Origin: Candidatus Poribacteria bacterium
Lineage (GTDB): Bacteria; Poribacteria; WGA-4E; WGA-3G
Assembly: GCA_028824685.1 (NCBI GenBank)
Contig: JAPPCZ010000034.1
Span: forward strand, 166,444 to 230,443
Length of the DNA: 64,000 bases
Direction of reading: 5' to 3'
Every line of letters begins with the position of its first letter. Position 1 is the first letter of the stretch. The notes below the pieces were generated by a model. It had not been told where the DNA came from, searched no databases, and was given only the letters and a program-made list of their open reading frames with translations. A program made the translations under genes and the position numbers. Below, piece after piece: positions 36,241 through 45,425 of the stretch.

Positions 36241-36378
36241 GTTACGGCACAGCGAAGTGTGCCTACTACTATCAGGTTACGGCACAGCGGAGTGTGCCTA
36301 CTACTATCAGGTTACGGCACAGCGGAGTGTGCCTACTACTATCAGGTTACGGCACAGCGGAGTGTGCCTACTACTATT
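36241..36378 (+). repeat. Four tandem 35-bp H-type repeats
   Basis: Units start at 36241, 36276, 36311 and 36346. Each contains GGCACA-GCGGAG-TGTGCC and CTACTACTAT; the first has GCGAAG in the loop and the last diverges in its final bases. The array ends at the stop codon of the converging Gfo/Idh gene. Confidence 0.9.
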
Positions 36379-37426
36379 AAAGAGGTAATTCAACGATACG
36401 TCCTTCACGGCTTGACTGATAAATAGCGAGGATAATTTCAACTGCTTTGCGCCCTTCACGACCGTCAACCAGATGTGACGCATCGGTTTCAAGTCCGTTA
36501 ATAAGGTTTTCCATTTGTCGTCTGTGATTTGCGTGATTGATTGCACGTGGATCGGATGCACCGCCGCCAGTGTTTGTCTGTTGAGCGAATTTTTCTCGAA
36601 TCTCAGCATCTTCTGGAAGTTCCGGGTCAAATTCCCATTTCACGATGTCTTCTTCCTCTAAAATTGCAGTGCCTTTTGTGCCACAGATTTCGGTTTTCTT
36701 TAGCATACCCGGATACGCAGCGGTTGTGCCTTCAATGACACCTAACGCACCGTTTTCAAAACGAAGTGCAGCAACAGCCGCGTCTTCAACTTCAATGCGT
36801 TCGTGTGCTAAAGTGTCGGTAAATGCTTGCACAGACTGGACGGGACCCATAAAATACTGGAGGAGATCAATAGCGTGGATAGACTGATTCATCAAAGCAC
36901 CGCCACCGTCAAGGTTCCACGTGCCGCGCCATCCGCCGCTATCGTAATACTCTTGAGAACGATACCACTTGATGTAGGCGTCACCTAAGGTCAACTTACC
37001 GAACCGTCCGCTCTCAATAGTTGATTTTACGAGTTGCGAACCTTCGGTAAATCGTGAATTGAAAATGGCACATAACCGAACATCTGCTTCATCGCAGGCT
37101 TGGATAATTTCATCACACCGTTGCAATGTGATTTCCAGCGGTTTTTCAACAATGACGTGTTTACCTGCTTCTGCCGCGGCAACTGCAGGCTCAAGATGTG
37201 CACCACTCGGCGTGCAAACACAAACAATATCAAGGTCGTCCCGTTTGAGCATCTCGGTGTAATCGGCATAACCATCAGCGTTATATTTGTCAGTGAGACG
37301 TTTAGCATTATCAGCATTCCGGGAACTGACAGCAACTAATTGACCGTGTTCTAACTCGGAAATTGCGGCGGAATGAAAATCAGAAACCATTCCGCATCCT
37401 ATGATACCAAAACCGTAAGTTTTCAT
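36377..37426 (-). CDS. Gfo/Idh/MocA family oxidoreductase
   Basis: This 349-residue NAD(P)-dependent dehydrogenase has the Rossmann start GFGIIGCGMVSDFHSAAI, the EKPLE motif (about 94-98) and the C-terminal segment GGALMNQSIHAIDLLQYFMG with the catalytic His. AAGGAA precedes the ATG. It is divergent from the TPR gene. Its stop abuts the 35-bp tandem array. Confidence 0.88.
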   Translation of the reverse strand: MKTYGFGIIGCGMVSDFHSAAISELEHGQLVAVSSRNADNAKRLTDKYNADGYADYTEMLKRDDLDIVCVCTPSGAHLEPAVAAAEAGKHVIVEKPLEITLQRCDEIIQACDEADVRLCAIFNSRFTEGSQLVKSTIESGRFGKLTLGDAYIKWYRSQEYYDSGGWRGTWNLDGGGALMNQSIHAIDLLQYFMGPVQSVQAFTDTLAHERIEVEDAAVAALRFENGALGVIEGTTAAYPGMLKKTEICGTKGTAILEEEDIVKWEFDPELPEDAEIREKFAQQTNTGGGASDPRAINHANHRRQMENLINGLETDASHLVDGREGRKAVEIILAIYQSSREGRIVELPL

Positions 37427-37494
37427 TTGATTTATTCCTTCTTTGAGTCTAAGAAACCTATTTCCAGATTTAATTCTACATTATAAAATAAATT

Positions 37495-38181
37495 ATGACT
37501 GTTAACGAAACTCAAGACCAAGAACATCAACCTATAGAAGAAACTAACACAGATTCCAATGAAAATCAAGATGATGAATCTGCAGAAGATTCTGATGCTG
37601 AACAAGCACCTATAAACAAAACATTCAGAATCGGTTGTATGACGTTTTGCCTTGCAGCGTTTGTGTCATTTCTATGGATTTGGCATCACCAAACACAGTT
37701 TAATGACAACTACCGAAAAGCATCCTTCCACATGCGTAATGATGAACCAGAACTGGCAATTGAGGCGTATCAAAAAGCGATTAAAAACAAAAGTCGCACT
37801 ATTTTTCTCAAAAATGCTCCAACTGCTTACAACAACCTTGGGGATGCCTACATGCATGCCGGGAAATATCCACAAGCCATTGAAACCTTCAAAAAGGTTA
37901 TTCAGATGTCACCAGATATGGCAGTAGGTTATGTCAATTTAGCAACCGCATACCTCATGCAAAACGAACCTACAAATACTCGTGAGATATGTCTTCATGC
38001 CCTTCAAACTTTTCCTAAAGCAGCCCGGCTCCACTATAATCTTGCGTGTGCTTACGCACTGACAAATGAACCCCAAAAAGCCTTAAATTCTCTCATACTC
38101 GCAGTAGACCTTAACCCTGAACTCAAAAATACTGCTCGACAAGTTGATGCACTAAAGCATATTGTGCCAAAACTTCCCTGA
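37495..38181 (+). CDS. Membrane-anchored TPR protein
   Basis: The first 45 residues are acidic (Glu, Asp, Gln), then one membrane helix (about 49-67) and four to five TPR-like helical pairs (for example AIEAYQKAIKNKS, AYNNLGDAYMHAGKYPQAIETFKKVI). The TPR face should hold partner proteins on the outer side of the inner membrane. Partners are not known. Confidence 0.82.
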   Translation: MTVNETQDQEHQPIEETNTDSNENQDDESAEDSDAEQAPINKTFRIGCMTFCLAAFVSFLWIWHHQTQFNDNYRKASFHMRNDEPELAIEAYQKAIKNKSRTIFLKNAPTAYNNLGDAYMHAGKYPQAIETFKKVIQMSPDMAVGYVNLATAYLMQNEPTNTREICLHALQTFPKAARLHYNLACAYALTNEPQKALNSLILAVDLNPELKNTARQVDALKHIVPKLP

Positions 38182-38224
38182 ATTTTTGTGATAGGAATGC
38201 CTTATATTGTTTACTTGTGCAACC

Positions 38225-39352
38225 TCACGGAATCACAGCAATATAAACCTGTGAATGCCCCGATACATCAGAGGTATACACAACAGCCGTTTCATCAGGA
38301 CTAAAAGAAGGATGCGGATGTGTCCATTGCGGACCATACACCGTATCCACCTTCATCTCCATCCAACTCAAAGATTTCTCTCTATCTCCTGCCTGTTGTG
38401 CAGCAGCCCAATCTTCAGCGACTGCATACCGATCCTTTTTCCACTGACTTCCACTCGACGAACTCTGCGGGTAACAGATAGGTGCATGTTCACCTGTTTC
38501 CACATCAACCAACCGCAACCCAATATCAGGATGCACTGTGTCGCACAACACCTTTGTTCCTGAGCGATTACTTGCAATATGCCACGCATTGAAATCTGAA
38601 ATTGTCTGCATCTCAAGTGTTTCTAAAGATATGCGCCGCAAGGAGTATGGCCAATGTGTTACAATCAATTCGTCCTGCGAACCGAGGAATGTTTCATGGA
38701 CAAGGAATTCGTTATTATCATGTTGATAGAGTGATCGGTTTTCAGTGCCGTCACGTTTAATGGTCCACATACGCGGTGCGGGGTCACCAGAATAGGCAAT
38801 TAAATCTGCATGTTTAGGGTGAAACTGAGGATGGATAATCGTCTGTTCAGGAGAGGTATAGATGATCTCACCACCGCTCCCATCGGTAGCGGTGACAGTG
38901 ATGTGCGATTTGTCATCGCGTTTCATCGCTGTTACGATAAACTTCTCATCTGCACTTACGCTGCATTCTCCAAGACTGCCCTCTGCAAATTCCGCAAGCA
39001 CCCGTTCCTCAAAAGTGTCAAGATGAATCGCTTTGATGGAGTCACCTTCTGTGTAAAAGAGTTCAGTGCCGTCTTTTGCGATTACGCCAGAATATCCATG
39101 GACTTCCTCGCCGTTAGTTAGCTGCACAATATCGCCATTCGGAAATTTGAGTTTGAAAAAATTCGCTTTTCCTGAACGATAGGAGGTAAAGATCAGATCG
39201 CTTTGGTCTGGTGTAAAGGATGGGGTTAGAAAATAGAGGTTATGGTTAATTGTGTGATCGTTTGTGAGTTGATAGATATGCGCGCCTGTCTGGTTATCTT
39301 CAAATTCCTGTAGTTCTGATGGATGAACGGAGCCTTTTGCGTATTTTGCCAT
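38225..39352 (-). CDS. Oligogalacturonate-lyase-like beta-propeller (PL22 type)
   Basis: This 375-residue seven-bladed propeller matches the cytosolic oligogalacturonate lyase family, which splits unsaturated digalacturonate from pectin. The likely Mn ligands are seen in IIHPQFHPKH (about 172-181), LVHETF (about 222-227) and GPQWTHPHPSFSPDE (about 343-357, with Q and two His). No signal peptide. GGGAGG precedes the ATG and a consensus promoter lies upstream. TolB-like propellers are an alternative, but the His/Gln pattern favours PL22. Confidence 0.78.
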   Translation of the reverse strand: MAKYAKGSVHPSELQEFEDNQTGAHIYQLTNDHTINHNLYFLTPSFTPDQSDLIFTSYRSGKANFFKLKFPNGDIVQLTNGEEVHGYSGVIAKDGTELFYTEGDSIKAIHLDTFEERVLAEFAEGSLGECSVSADEKFIVTAMKRDDKSHITVTATDGSGGEIIYTSPEQTIIHPQFHPKHADLIAYSGDPAPRMWTIKRDGTENRSLYQHDNNEFLVHETFLGSQDELIVTHWPYSLRRISLETLEMQTISDFNAWHIASNRSGTKVLCDTVHPDIGLRLVDVETGEHAPICYPQSSSSGSQWKKDRYAVAEDWAAAQQAGDREKSLSWMEMKVDTVYGPQWTHPHPSFSPDETAVVYTSDVSGHSQVYIAVIP

Positions 39353-39444
39353 AATTCCTCCCTAAAAGCAGCACTTTGTCTTGGCTAAAATGGTGTATTT
39401 TATTGACGGTTTTTCAGATGGAAATAGTGTAATAATTGTCGTTT

Positions 39445-39473
39445 ATAGTAGCAAATTTACCCTATTTTGACAA
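39445..39473 (-). promoter_or_regulatory. Promoter of the PL22-like gene
   Basis: On the minus strand TTGTCA (39473-39468), a 17-bp spacer and TACTAT (39450-39445). Confidence 0.68.
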
Positions 39474-39562
39474 GTGTAATTTGTCAGGAAACGATAAAAG
39501 AATTGGGCAGCATGTTGGCAGTATCAATGTTTTCAAATAGATGTGAATAAAGTGGCGTACAA

Positions 39563-39571
39563 TGGTATAAT
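39563..39571 (+). promoter_or_regulatory. Extended -10 promoter of the methyltransferase gene
   Basis: TGG followed by a perfect TATAAT, 68 bp before ATG 39639; the -35 is weak. Confidence 0.5.
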
Positions 39572-39638
39572 CCTTTTAAAGGACTGCCCTTACTTTGAGT
39601 GAAGATGTTGATTTCGTAGACACTATAAATTCAGGTAT

Positions 39639-40319
39639 ATGATATTGATAAAAAACCATTTAAAAAGTTACCCAATCACGCACACAACTATTCAGTTGAG
39701 TGACAGAGAAATTCAACTGACGATTGTAGATGACCCAGACCGTTTCTTGGATAAACTAAGTAGAGAAGACAGTGAAGGCTGGCTCTTTCTGCCCTATTGG
39801 ATTTATCTGTGGGAGTCTGCTATTGGCTTAGCGCGCCACATATCAGAGTTAGATAGGCCGCTTTCTGATAAGCGTGTCTTAGAGATCGGATGTGGTTTTG
39901 GGCTGGCGGGGATTACCGCATGTCAAGCGGGTGCAAAAGTTGTTTTTACCGATTTTGAGCATGATGCCTTATTATTTGCGAGACACAATGTAGAACAAAA
40001 CGGTATTGATTCCGCAATTTTTGTCCAAATGGATTGGAACGCGCTCTGTTTTCAAGACAAATTCGACATCATCCTTGCATCAGATGTGATATATGAGGAA
40101 CAGAATTGGGAACCTATTTTGAGTTCACTTCAAAACCTGTTAAGCCCTGACGGTGTCGCTTTCTTCTCAGAACCAAATCGTAAAAATGCAGATGGATTTT
40201 TCAAATGCCTCCGTGATAACGGATTTACATACCAAAAATCCACCTGCTCAATTTCGGAGGATGGAAAGACAATCCAAGTTAACATTTATAAGGTTGAACA
40301 TGTATATAGTAAATTTTAA
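39639..40319 (+). CDS. Class I SAM-dependent methyltransferase (METTL/methyltransferase-16-like)
   Basis: This 226-residue protein has the lead motif LPYWIYLWESAIGLARHI, SAM motif I VLEIGCGFGLAGITACQAGA (about 79-98), FTDFEHDAL and ASDVIYEE. These match the lysine/histidine protein methyltransferase group that modifies small proteins such as ETFB. The target here is unknown. It stands alone. Confidence 0.82.
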   Translation: MILIKNHLKSYPITHTTIQLSDREIQLTIVDDPDRFLDKLSREDSEGWLFLPYWIYLWESAIGLARHISELDRPLSDKRVLEIGCGFGLAGITACQAGAKVVFTDFEHDALLFARHNVEQNGIDSAIFVQMDWNALCFQDKFDIILASDVIYEEQNWEPILSSLQNLLSPDGVAFFSEPNRKNADGFFKCLRDNGFTYQKSTCSISEDGKTIQVNIYKVEHVYSKF

Positions 40320-40341
40320 AATTACTTTCACACTATTGAAC

Positions 40342-40404
40342 TGTAGGAGGGAACTCCGATTCCCGACATTTACAAAAGGTCGCGATTCGGAGATCGCTCC
40401 TACA
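40342..40404 (+). repeat. Inverted pair of family A hairpins
   Basis: 40342-40367 is inverted (GGGAA/TTCCC type with loop TCGGAG) and 40379-40404 is direct (GCGAT/ATCGC). Confidence 0.8.
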
Positions 40405-40459
40405 AGAGATGTGTAAACTTATTTTATAATCCACTATTATAAGAAATCATGAACTTCCC

Positions 40460-42595
40460 TCACGGTTGCTTGGGCGGATGAATTTCATAACATGTCCCCT
40501 TGTGACACACAATTACTTGCTTCCCAATTGCCAGATATTTTGTCAATTCGGGTTCTTTTGCCAACAACTCAAAATACGCGTCGCTTCCAAACTCAATTTT
40601 CTTTGTTTTCGTTTCAGGTTTGTGTGTGCTATCTACCCAAACTTTATCTTGAAGATGGAAAGTTTTATTCTTGACCTGCTGAACAGTGACAGCCGTTTTC
40701 GCTACTTGCGCTTGCGTCTGAAGTTGTTGCAATTGGACGCTTTCTTCAACTTGTTGTGCTACGCTGCGCGCGAGTTTTGGTTTTGGCGAACCGGCTTGAA
40801 CTGCAGACAGTGGAACTGATTGATCTCTTCTCGCCCTTGATAATTGTCTTCGTTGTGGTCCATCTTCTGTAACAAGAAATGAGGTATACGGAGTCATAAT
40901 TCCGTATTTTTCACTGAGACGCGTAATTTCTTCTATTAATTCTTTGTTTTCACCGTTGAGCCTGATTTCGTCAACAAGATATGCGACCTTTCGCTGCGCC
41001 CACAGTGCTGGCAGGAATTGATGATCCGATTCCTGTTTCGGAAACTTTGCCGAATTGGAGAATTCATGTTTCTTACCGTTGATGTCTCCGCGAAGGACAA
41101 GCTTAGTTTTACCGCTACCTGCATATCTCCCAAGCACAGTCAATTGTGAACCGCGAAATAGATGCGGCAGCTTCTGCGGATAGAGGTTTTTAGTTCTAAT
41201 GTTCAGAATTTCCAAAGCCAAATTGACGAGAATAGGTTCGCTTACCTTCGTAAAGAAAGAGGATACAGCAACTTCTAAATTCTCTTTCGGCTTCACATAT
41301 TGACGGGTGCCGCCATTTTGTTCTGCCATTTTATCAAGCAAATTGACGTTTACATCGTAGCCAACACCGAACACAAAGATACGCGATTTATCGTTGTTTT
41401 CAGCAGAAACATTTTTGATAATTCGCGTAGTATCTGTTTCACCCACAGTCGCTTCTCCATCCGTTAAGAAAACGATGATGCGCGGTCGCTTTGGATCGGG
41501 TTTATCAGCTAAGGCAGCAAGCAGAGCATCATTAATATTCGTACCACCGTTTCCAATGATATCTTCAACGAAAACGAGTGCGTTTTCTCGTTCCTGTTTG
41601 ACTGAAACTAATTTTTCAGAGAACTGTTCAACATCGGTGTTGAAAAGAATTAGGTTAAAACGGTCTCCATCGTTTAAACTGTTCACACAAAAGCGGAGTG
41701 CCTTTTTCGCTTGTTCAATTTTCGGTCCTTTCATACTCCCAGAGCGGTCGAGAACGAAGATGAAATCTTTTTCAATAATCTCCTTCTTATCCACCTCATA
41801 TTTGGGGGAAATCAGGAGCATAAAGAAGCCATCTTCATCAATATCATCGCGATGGGTAATTAGATCGATGCCAAAGTCTTTATCGGAAAGGGAATAGTAA
41901 CAGACAAAATCGCGTTTTACGTGGACGTTTGTGCCTTCATAACTGATTTTTGCCCGATGATCACTCTTGCGATTGACAACGATTTCATGTGAAGGCGAAT
42001 AGATCGTTTTGAGTGCATGTTTGCTTTTCAGGTCAATTGAAACAGCGAGACTTCCTACGGGTTGGTGGGTAAATTTGTCTGTTCGGAGCGGGTATGTATA
42101 CTTCGCAAGACCTGCATCTATGCTAATCACTTGTGAGTATTCAAGTTGAATTCGTCTTTCGCCGTTAGGTGGAATCGGGAAAACGCGTGCCTGAAAAGCA
42201 CGAGTTCCAATGTACTCCAGAAGTGCGGGGTCTTGCATGGAACGCACAATGCCTTCATAGATACTGCGAGCTCTTGCTTTTGCGAGCAGCTCCGCTTTGA
42301 CCGGTTTTCCATCAATGTATAACACAAAATCTGAAACGGCTACGTCATCAGCAAGTGGAAAGAGATATGTGCCTTCCAATTGGAAGTTGTTCGGATTAGC
42401 GAATATCTGATCGATTTTTGTTGTTGCCAGTTGGTTTTCAATAGATATATTGACATGGTGTTTTTCAACTCTTAAGGTTTCAACTCTCGGGATTTGGCGT
42501 TGCTGCGTAACAACAATACCTTGCGCTTGCACAAGCTGGACAAATCCTATAAGGAATAGGATTATTAACGCTGCGTGGAAATTCAATCTTTTCAT
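40460..42595 (-). CDS. Exported VIT and vWA domain protein
   Basis: This 711-residue protein begins with a signal peptide (about 1-25), followed by a VIT domain (about 35-165; DQIFANPNNFQLEGTYLFPL) and a von Willebrand A domain (about 275-450) with the metal site DRSGSMKG. This is the inter-alpha-trypsin inhibitor heavy-chain plan, found in bacterial surface proteins. The C-terminal part has a Gln-rich coiled region (about 605-650). AAAGGAG precedes the ATG. It probably binds other surface or matrix proteins. Confidence 0.88.
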   Translation of the reverse strand: MKRLNFHAALIILFLIGFVQLVQAQGIVVTQQRQIPRVETLRVEKHHVNISIENQLATTKIDQIFANPNNFQLEGTYLFPLADDVAVSDFVLYIDGKPVKAELLAKARARSIYEGIVRSMQDPALLEYIGTRAFQARVFPIPPNGERRIQLEYSQVISIDAGLAKYTYPLRTDKFTHQPVGSLAVSIDLKSKHALKTIYSPSHEIVVNRKSDHRAKISYEGTNVHVKRDFVCYYSLSDKDFGIDLITHRDDIDEDGFFMLLISPKYEVDKKEIIEKDFIFVLDRSGSMKGPKIEQAKKALRFCVNSLNDGDRFNLILFNTDVEQFSEKLVSVKQERENALVFVEDIIGNGGTNINDALLAALADKPDPKRPRIIVFLTDGEATVGETDTTRIIKNVSAENNDKSRIFVFGVGYDVNVNLLDKMAEQNGGTRQYVKPKENLEVAVSSFFTKVSEPILVNLALEILNIRTKNLYPQKLPHLFRGSQLTVLGRYAGSGKTKLVLRGDINGKKHEFSNSAKFPKQESDHQFLPALWAQRKVAYLVDEIRLNGENKELIEEITRLSEKYGIMTPYTSFLVTEDGPQRRQLSRARRDQSVPLSAVQAGSPKPKLARSVAQQVEESVQLQQLQTQAQVAKTAVTVQQVKNKTFHLQDKVWVDSTHKPETKTKKIEFGSDAYFELLAKEPELTKYLAIGKQVIVCHKGTCYEIHPPKQP

Positions 42596-43043
42596 CGGAA
42601 TCTCCTTTATATTTGTAAATAATTTGCTTCAATAGGTCTTATAGATTCAGACAGGACTATACGTAATGTTTTAAATTTGGGTTTATTGGTCAATGAATTG
42701 AACTGCTGAACTATTAGAGGGTAATTCATCTGGCACGGGTTTTCGAACGATGCCTTTAACATATCTTGGAAAGAGTTTTACTATATTTTAGACGTCTCAG
42801 TTGTGACAAAGTTGAGAAATGCTACAGATTGTGCAGTTCCATTCAACGTTCATCATACTCTCTTGTAGGAGGAGTTGCTAAATTCGATGTTCACAGCAAG
42901 AGACATATACTATGGAAGCATATACGCAATTCGCGTGCCAACTTCAGGAGCAGTAAAATAAGCGTTTTCACAGCATAATAGTTAGAGTCTTGCACCAAAC
43001 CGGGCAAATTTCATGTTGCGCTGCACGAAAAAGGACAATAGTT
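42596..43043. other. Gene-free gap of about 450 bp
   Basis: Only a decayed A-like repeat (near 42862) is visible. Short open frames are not supported by ribosome sites or composition. Confidence 0.5.
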
Positions 43044-44423
43044 CTATCTCTTTTTTGTTTGGGTATGGAACAAGTGTTCTAAAATTTGCAATCTTAGTTG
43101 TGTCTCTAATTCTTCCATTTCAGGCGATCCTGCAAGATTGTTTGTTTCATCAGGGTCGTTTTGCACATCAAATAAGAGATAAGGCTTTCCGTCCGTATTT
43201 AATGCTATTTTCCATTCCCGATTTAACAGCATAATCTCACCCGAAATCTCAGAGATTGCAAACTCACGATGTGACGCTTCTGTGTCATCAAGGACAGGAC
43301 ACAACGATTTTCCGAATTGGCGGTGTTGTAATTCACCGTCAGCAAGTTCAACCAATGTTGGACCGATGTCAATCCATTCAACTGGACTTTCGCAGATGCT
43401 ATCAGAAACAGCGTTTTTTAATGTATCAGGGGTACGTACAAGTAAGGGAATTCGGACTGCACCGTTGAGAAAGTTGCTTTTGTATATCAATCCGTAATCA
43501 CCGTTCATTTCACCGTGATCGGAACAGTGAACGATAACGGTATTCTCCAGTTCTCCGCGATCTTCAATTGCGTCAAGAATTTCGCCAATTTGTGCGTCAA
43601 TGAGCGTAACATTACCAGCATAATCTGCGCGTAGTCTGCCGACTTCCCCCTCTTCAAATTCAGGGTTCATCCGATTCATCGTGTTATCCAAATTGCCACG
43701 AGGACGATCTCCTGTGGATGGTCGGGGAATTGGTGGGGGCATATCGTTTGGGTTGTACATACTGGCATAAGGTTCAGGTGTATCCCACGGTTCATGCGGT
43801 CCTCCAAAACTAACCCAGCAGCACCACGGCTCTTGCCTATCATAGTTTTGCAGGTACTGCTTTGCTTGCTGTCCAACGTAGACATCCGCGTAGTTTTCAA
43901 AACCGAGTGTTGAGGGGCGAACCGTGTAAGGTTTTGTGCTGAATCGTTCCTTATAATCAGCACGGTATGCATCCCATAGACCTTTCTCCTCCCACATCGC
44001 GGTCATGTGCGACTTGACGCGTGCACTTGCTCGTGGGCCACCAATCTCATCTACATCATCTAACCCGTATTCGTTCATTAAACCTTCTTTCTCACGCAAG
44101 TCACCATTGTGTGGATGGAGATGTGTTTTTCCGAAAAGACTTGTCCGATACCCTGCATTCCGTACTGCTTGCATCCATGTCGGTGTTTCTGCCGACATTG
44201 TATGTCCCATATTATTCCAAACGCCTGTATTGTGCGGATAAAGTCCTGTTGCTAAACTGAGGCGTGTGGGAATACAAACTGGAGAAGTGGTAACGCAGTT
44301 GGTAAATCGGACACCTTCACTTGCGATGCGATCCAAATTGGGTGTCTGCACCCAGCCGCCGCTGCAGCCCATTGCATCCCAGCGCTGTTGGTCTGTCATC
44401 AGAAGAAGTATATTAGGTTTCAT
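43044..44423 (-). CDS. Sulfatase
   Basis: This 459-residue sulfatase starts with NILLLMTDQQRWDAMG (metal Asp 11) and has the formylglycine site C50-I-P-T-R54 (Cys type), followed by LSLATGLYPHNTG. The C-terminal VHCSDHGEMNGDYG also fits. No signal peptide is seen, so either it stays in the cytosol or the start lies elsewhere. It needs a formylglycine-generating enzyme, not present here. It should remove sulfate from a sugar or other ester, in line with marine polysaccharide use. Confidence 0.92.
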   Translation of the reverse strand: MKPNILLLMTDQQRWDAMGCSGGWVQTPNLDRIASEGVRFTNCVTTSPVCIPTRLSLATGLYPHNTGVWNNMGHTMSAETPTWMQAVRNAGYRTSLFGKTHLHPHNGDLREKEGLMNEYGLDDVDEIGGPRASARVKSHMTAMWEEKGLWDAYRADYKERFSTKPYTVRPSTLGFENYADVYVGQQAKQYLQNYDRQEPWCCWVSFGGPHEPWDTPEPYASMYNPNDMPPPIPRPSTGDRPRGNLDNTMNRMNPEFEEGEVGRLRADYAGNVTLIDAQIGEILDAIEDRGELENTVIVHCSDHGEMNGDYGLIYKSNFLNGAVRIPLLVRTPDTLKNAVSDSICESPVEWIDIGPTLVELADGELQHRQFGKSLCPVLDDTEASHREFAISEISGEIMLLNREWKIALNTDGKPYLLFDVQNDPDETNNLAGSPEMEELETQLRLQILEHLFHTQTKKR

Positions 44424-44472
44424 GGTTTCTTTTGTTTGTAGTCGTGTGATTTATTGTGCCTTTAGACTTGTG

Positions 44473-44501
44473 GACGGCACGCGGAGCGTGCCTACTACTT
44501 T
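44473..44501 (+). repeat. H-type hairpin
   Basis: GGCACGC-GGA-GCGTGCC followed by CTACTACTT. Confidence 0.7.
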
Positions 44502-44542
44502 TAAACCCAAATCTGACAACAGTAATTTATGAAAAACTTCGT

Positions 44543-45385
44543 TTAATTTCGTTCAATTCCAGCATCAATAAATGCTTTTGACAACGTTTGGTATGATAAC
44601 GTTGCAGCAGCAAGTGGATCATAGTTTTCCCGTGCTTGCACCATAAAACTTACCTCGGCAGTAATAAACCCGTCGTATCCGTGTGCTTCCATCCTTTTAA
44701 GATAATCAACATAATCAAAAGTTCCCTCGCCGGGGATAAGAAATTCGAAATCAGGGTGGATACCACGTTGGTCTTTCACATGTGTATGCGCCGAAACTGC
44801 TGCTAAAGCGGACACTGTGTCCTCAGTCGGGATTCCAACAATGTCAAAATGACTAATGTCAAAGTTAACTTTGAGGTATGGAGAATTAACGATTTCAAGG
44901 AGTTCAAGCACCTTATCAGGAGTGTCAATGATAGCACCGATATGGGGTTCCATCGCAATTGTAACACCGCGAGAAGCACCATAATCAACTAACTCACCAA
45001 CCCTTTCAGCGAGGAAATCCTTTTTTGTTTCCCACTGATCCGGTTTTCCGCCAGGAGTCGTATTCACTGCGGGCAGTTCATCACCTTGTGCGAGTTCAAC
45101 GGCTAAGTCAACGCCGCCTTTAAGCCTCCACATGTTTTTTGCATGTGCATCCGCATCTGTCTCCAACAGATTGGAATGTGCTGCAATCGCTGGCAATGCT
45201 AAATTGTGCTGCTTTAGTAGAGACGCAATACGTTTTCGTTCTGCTGCATCAAGCGTGCTTAACTCAGTCGTAAAGCGGGGGATAATGGTCAATTCAATCC
45301 CATCAAATCCGAGGTTTGCAATGTGAGGGATAGCAGTATCTATAGGAACAGTTGGCATGCCCCATGTGCTATATCCGATTTTCAT
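44543..45385 (-). CDS. Sugar phosphate isomerase/epimerase (TIM barrel)
   Basis: This 280-residue AP_endonuc_2-type barrel has GFDGIELTII near the start, VTIAMEPH (about 140-147), KVNFDISHFD, AHTHVKDQRG and GFITAEVS near the end, which place the E/D/H/E metal ligands. AAGGAGAA precedes the ATG. It follows the sulfatase in direction of travel only loosely (about 120 bp), so an operon is possible. Confidence 0.85.
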   Translation of the reverse strand: MKIGYSTWGMPTVPIDTAIPHIANLGFDGIELTIIPRFTTELSTLDAAERKRIASLLKQHNLALPAIAAHSNLLETDADAHAKNMWRLKGGVDLAVELAQGDELPAVNTTPGGKPDQWETKKDFLAERVGELVDYGASRGVTIAMEPHIGAIIDTPDKVLELLEIVNSPYLKVNFDISHFDIVGIPTEDTVSALAAVSAHTHVKDQRGIHPDFEFLIPGEGTFDYVDYLKRMEAHGYDGFITAEVSFMVQARENYDPLAAATLSYQTLSKAFIDAGIERN

Positions 45386-45425
45386 GTGGAATTCTCCTTA
45401 TGGATTGCGGTGCGTTTCTTGTCTT

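Noticed and set aside
36241..36378. Possible small CRISPR array (four 35-bp direct repeats)
   Set aside because: The units abut without unique spacers, and no cas genes are present.
42766..42978. Short open frame in the 42.6-43.0 kb gap
   Set aside because: No ribosome site and no plausible composition; the gap contains a decayed repeat.
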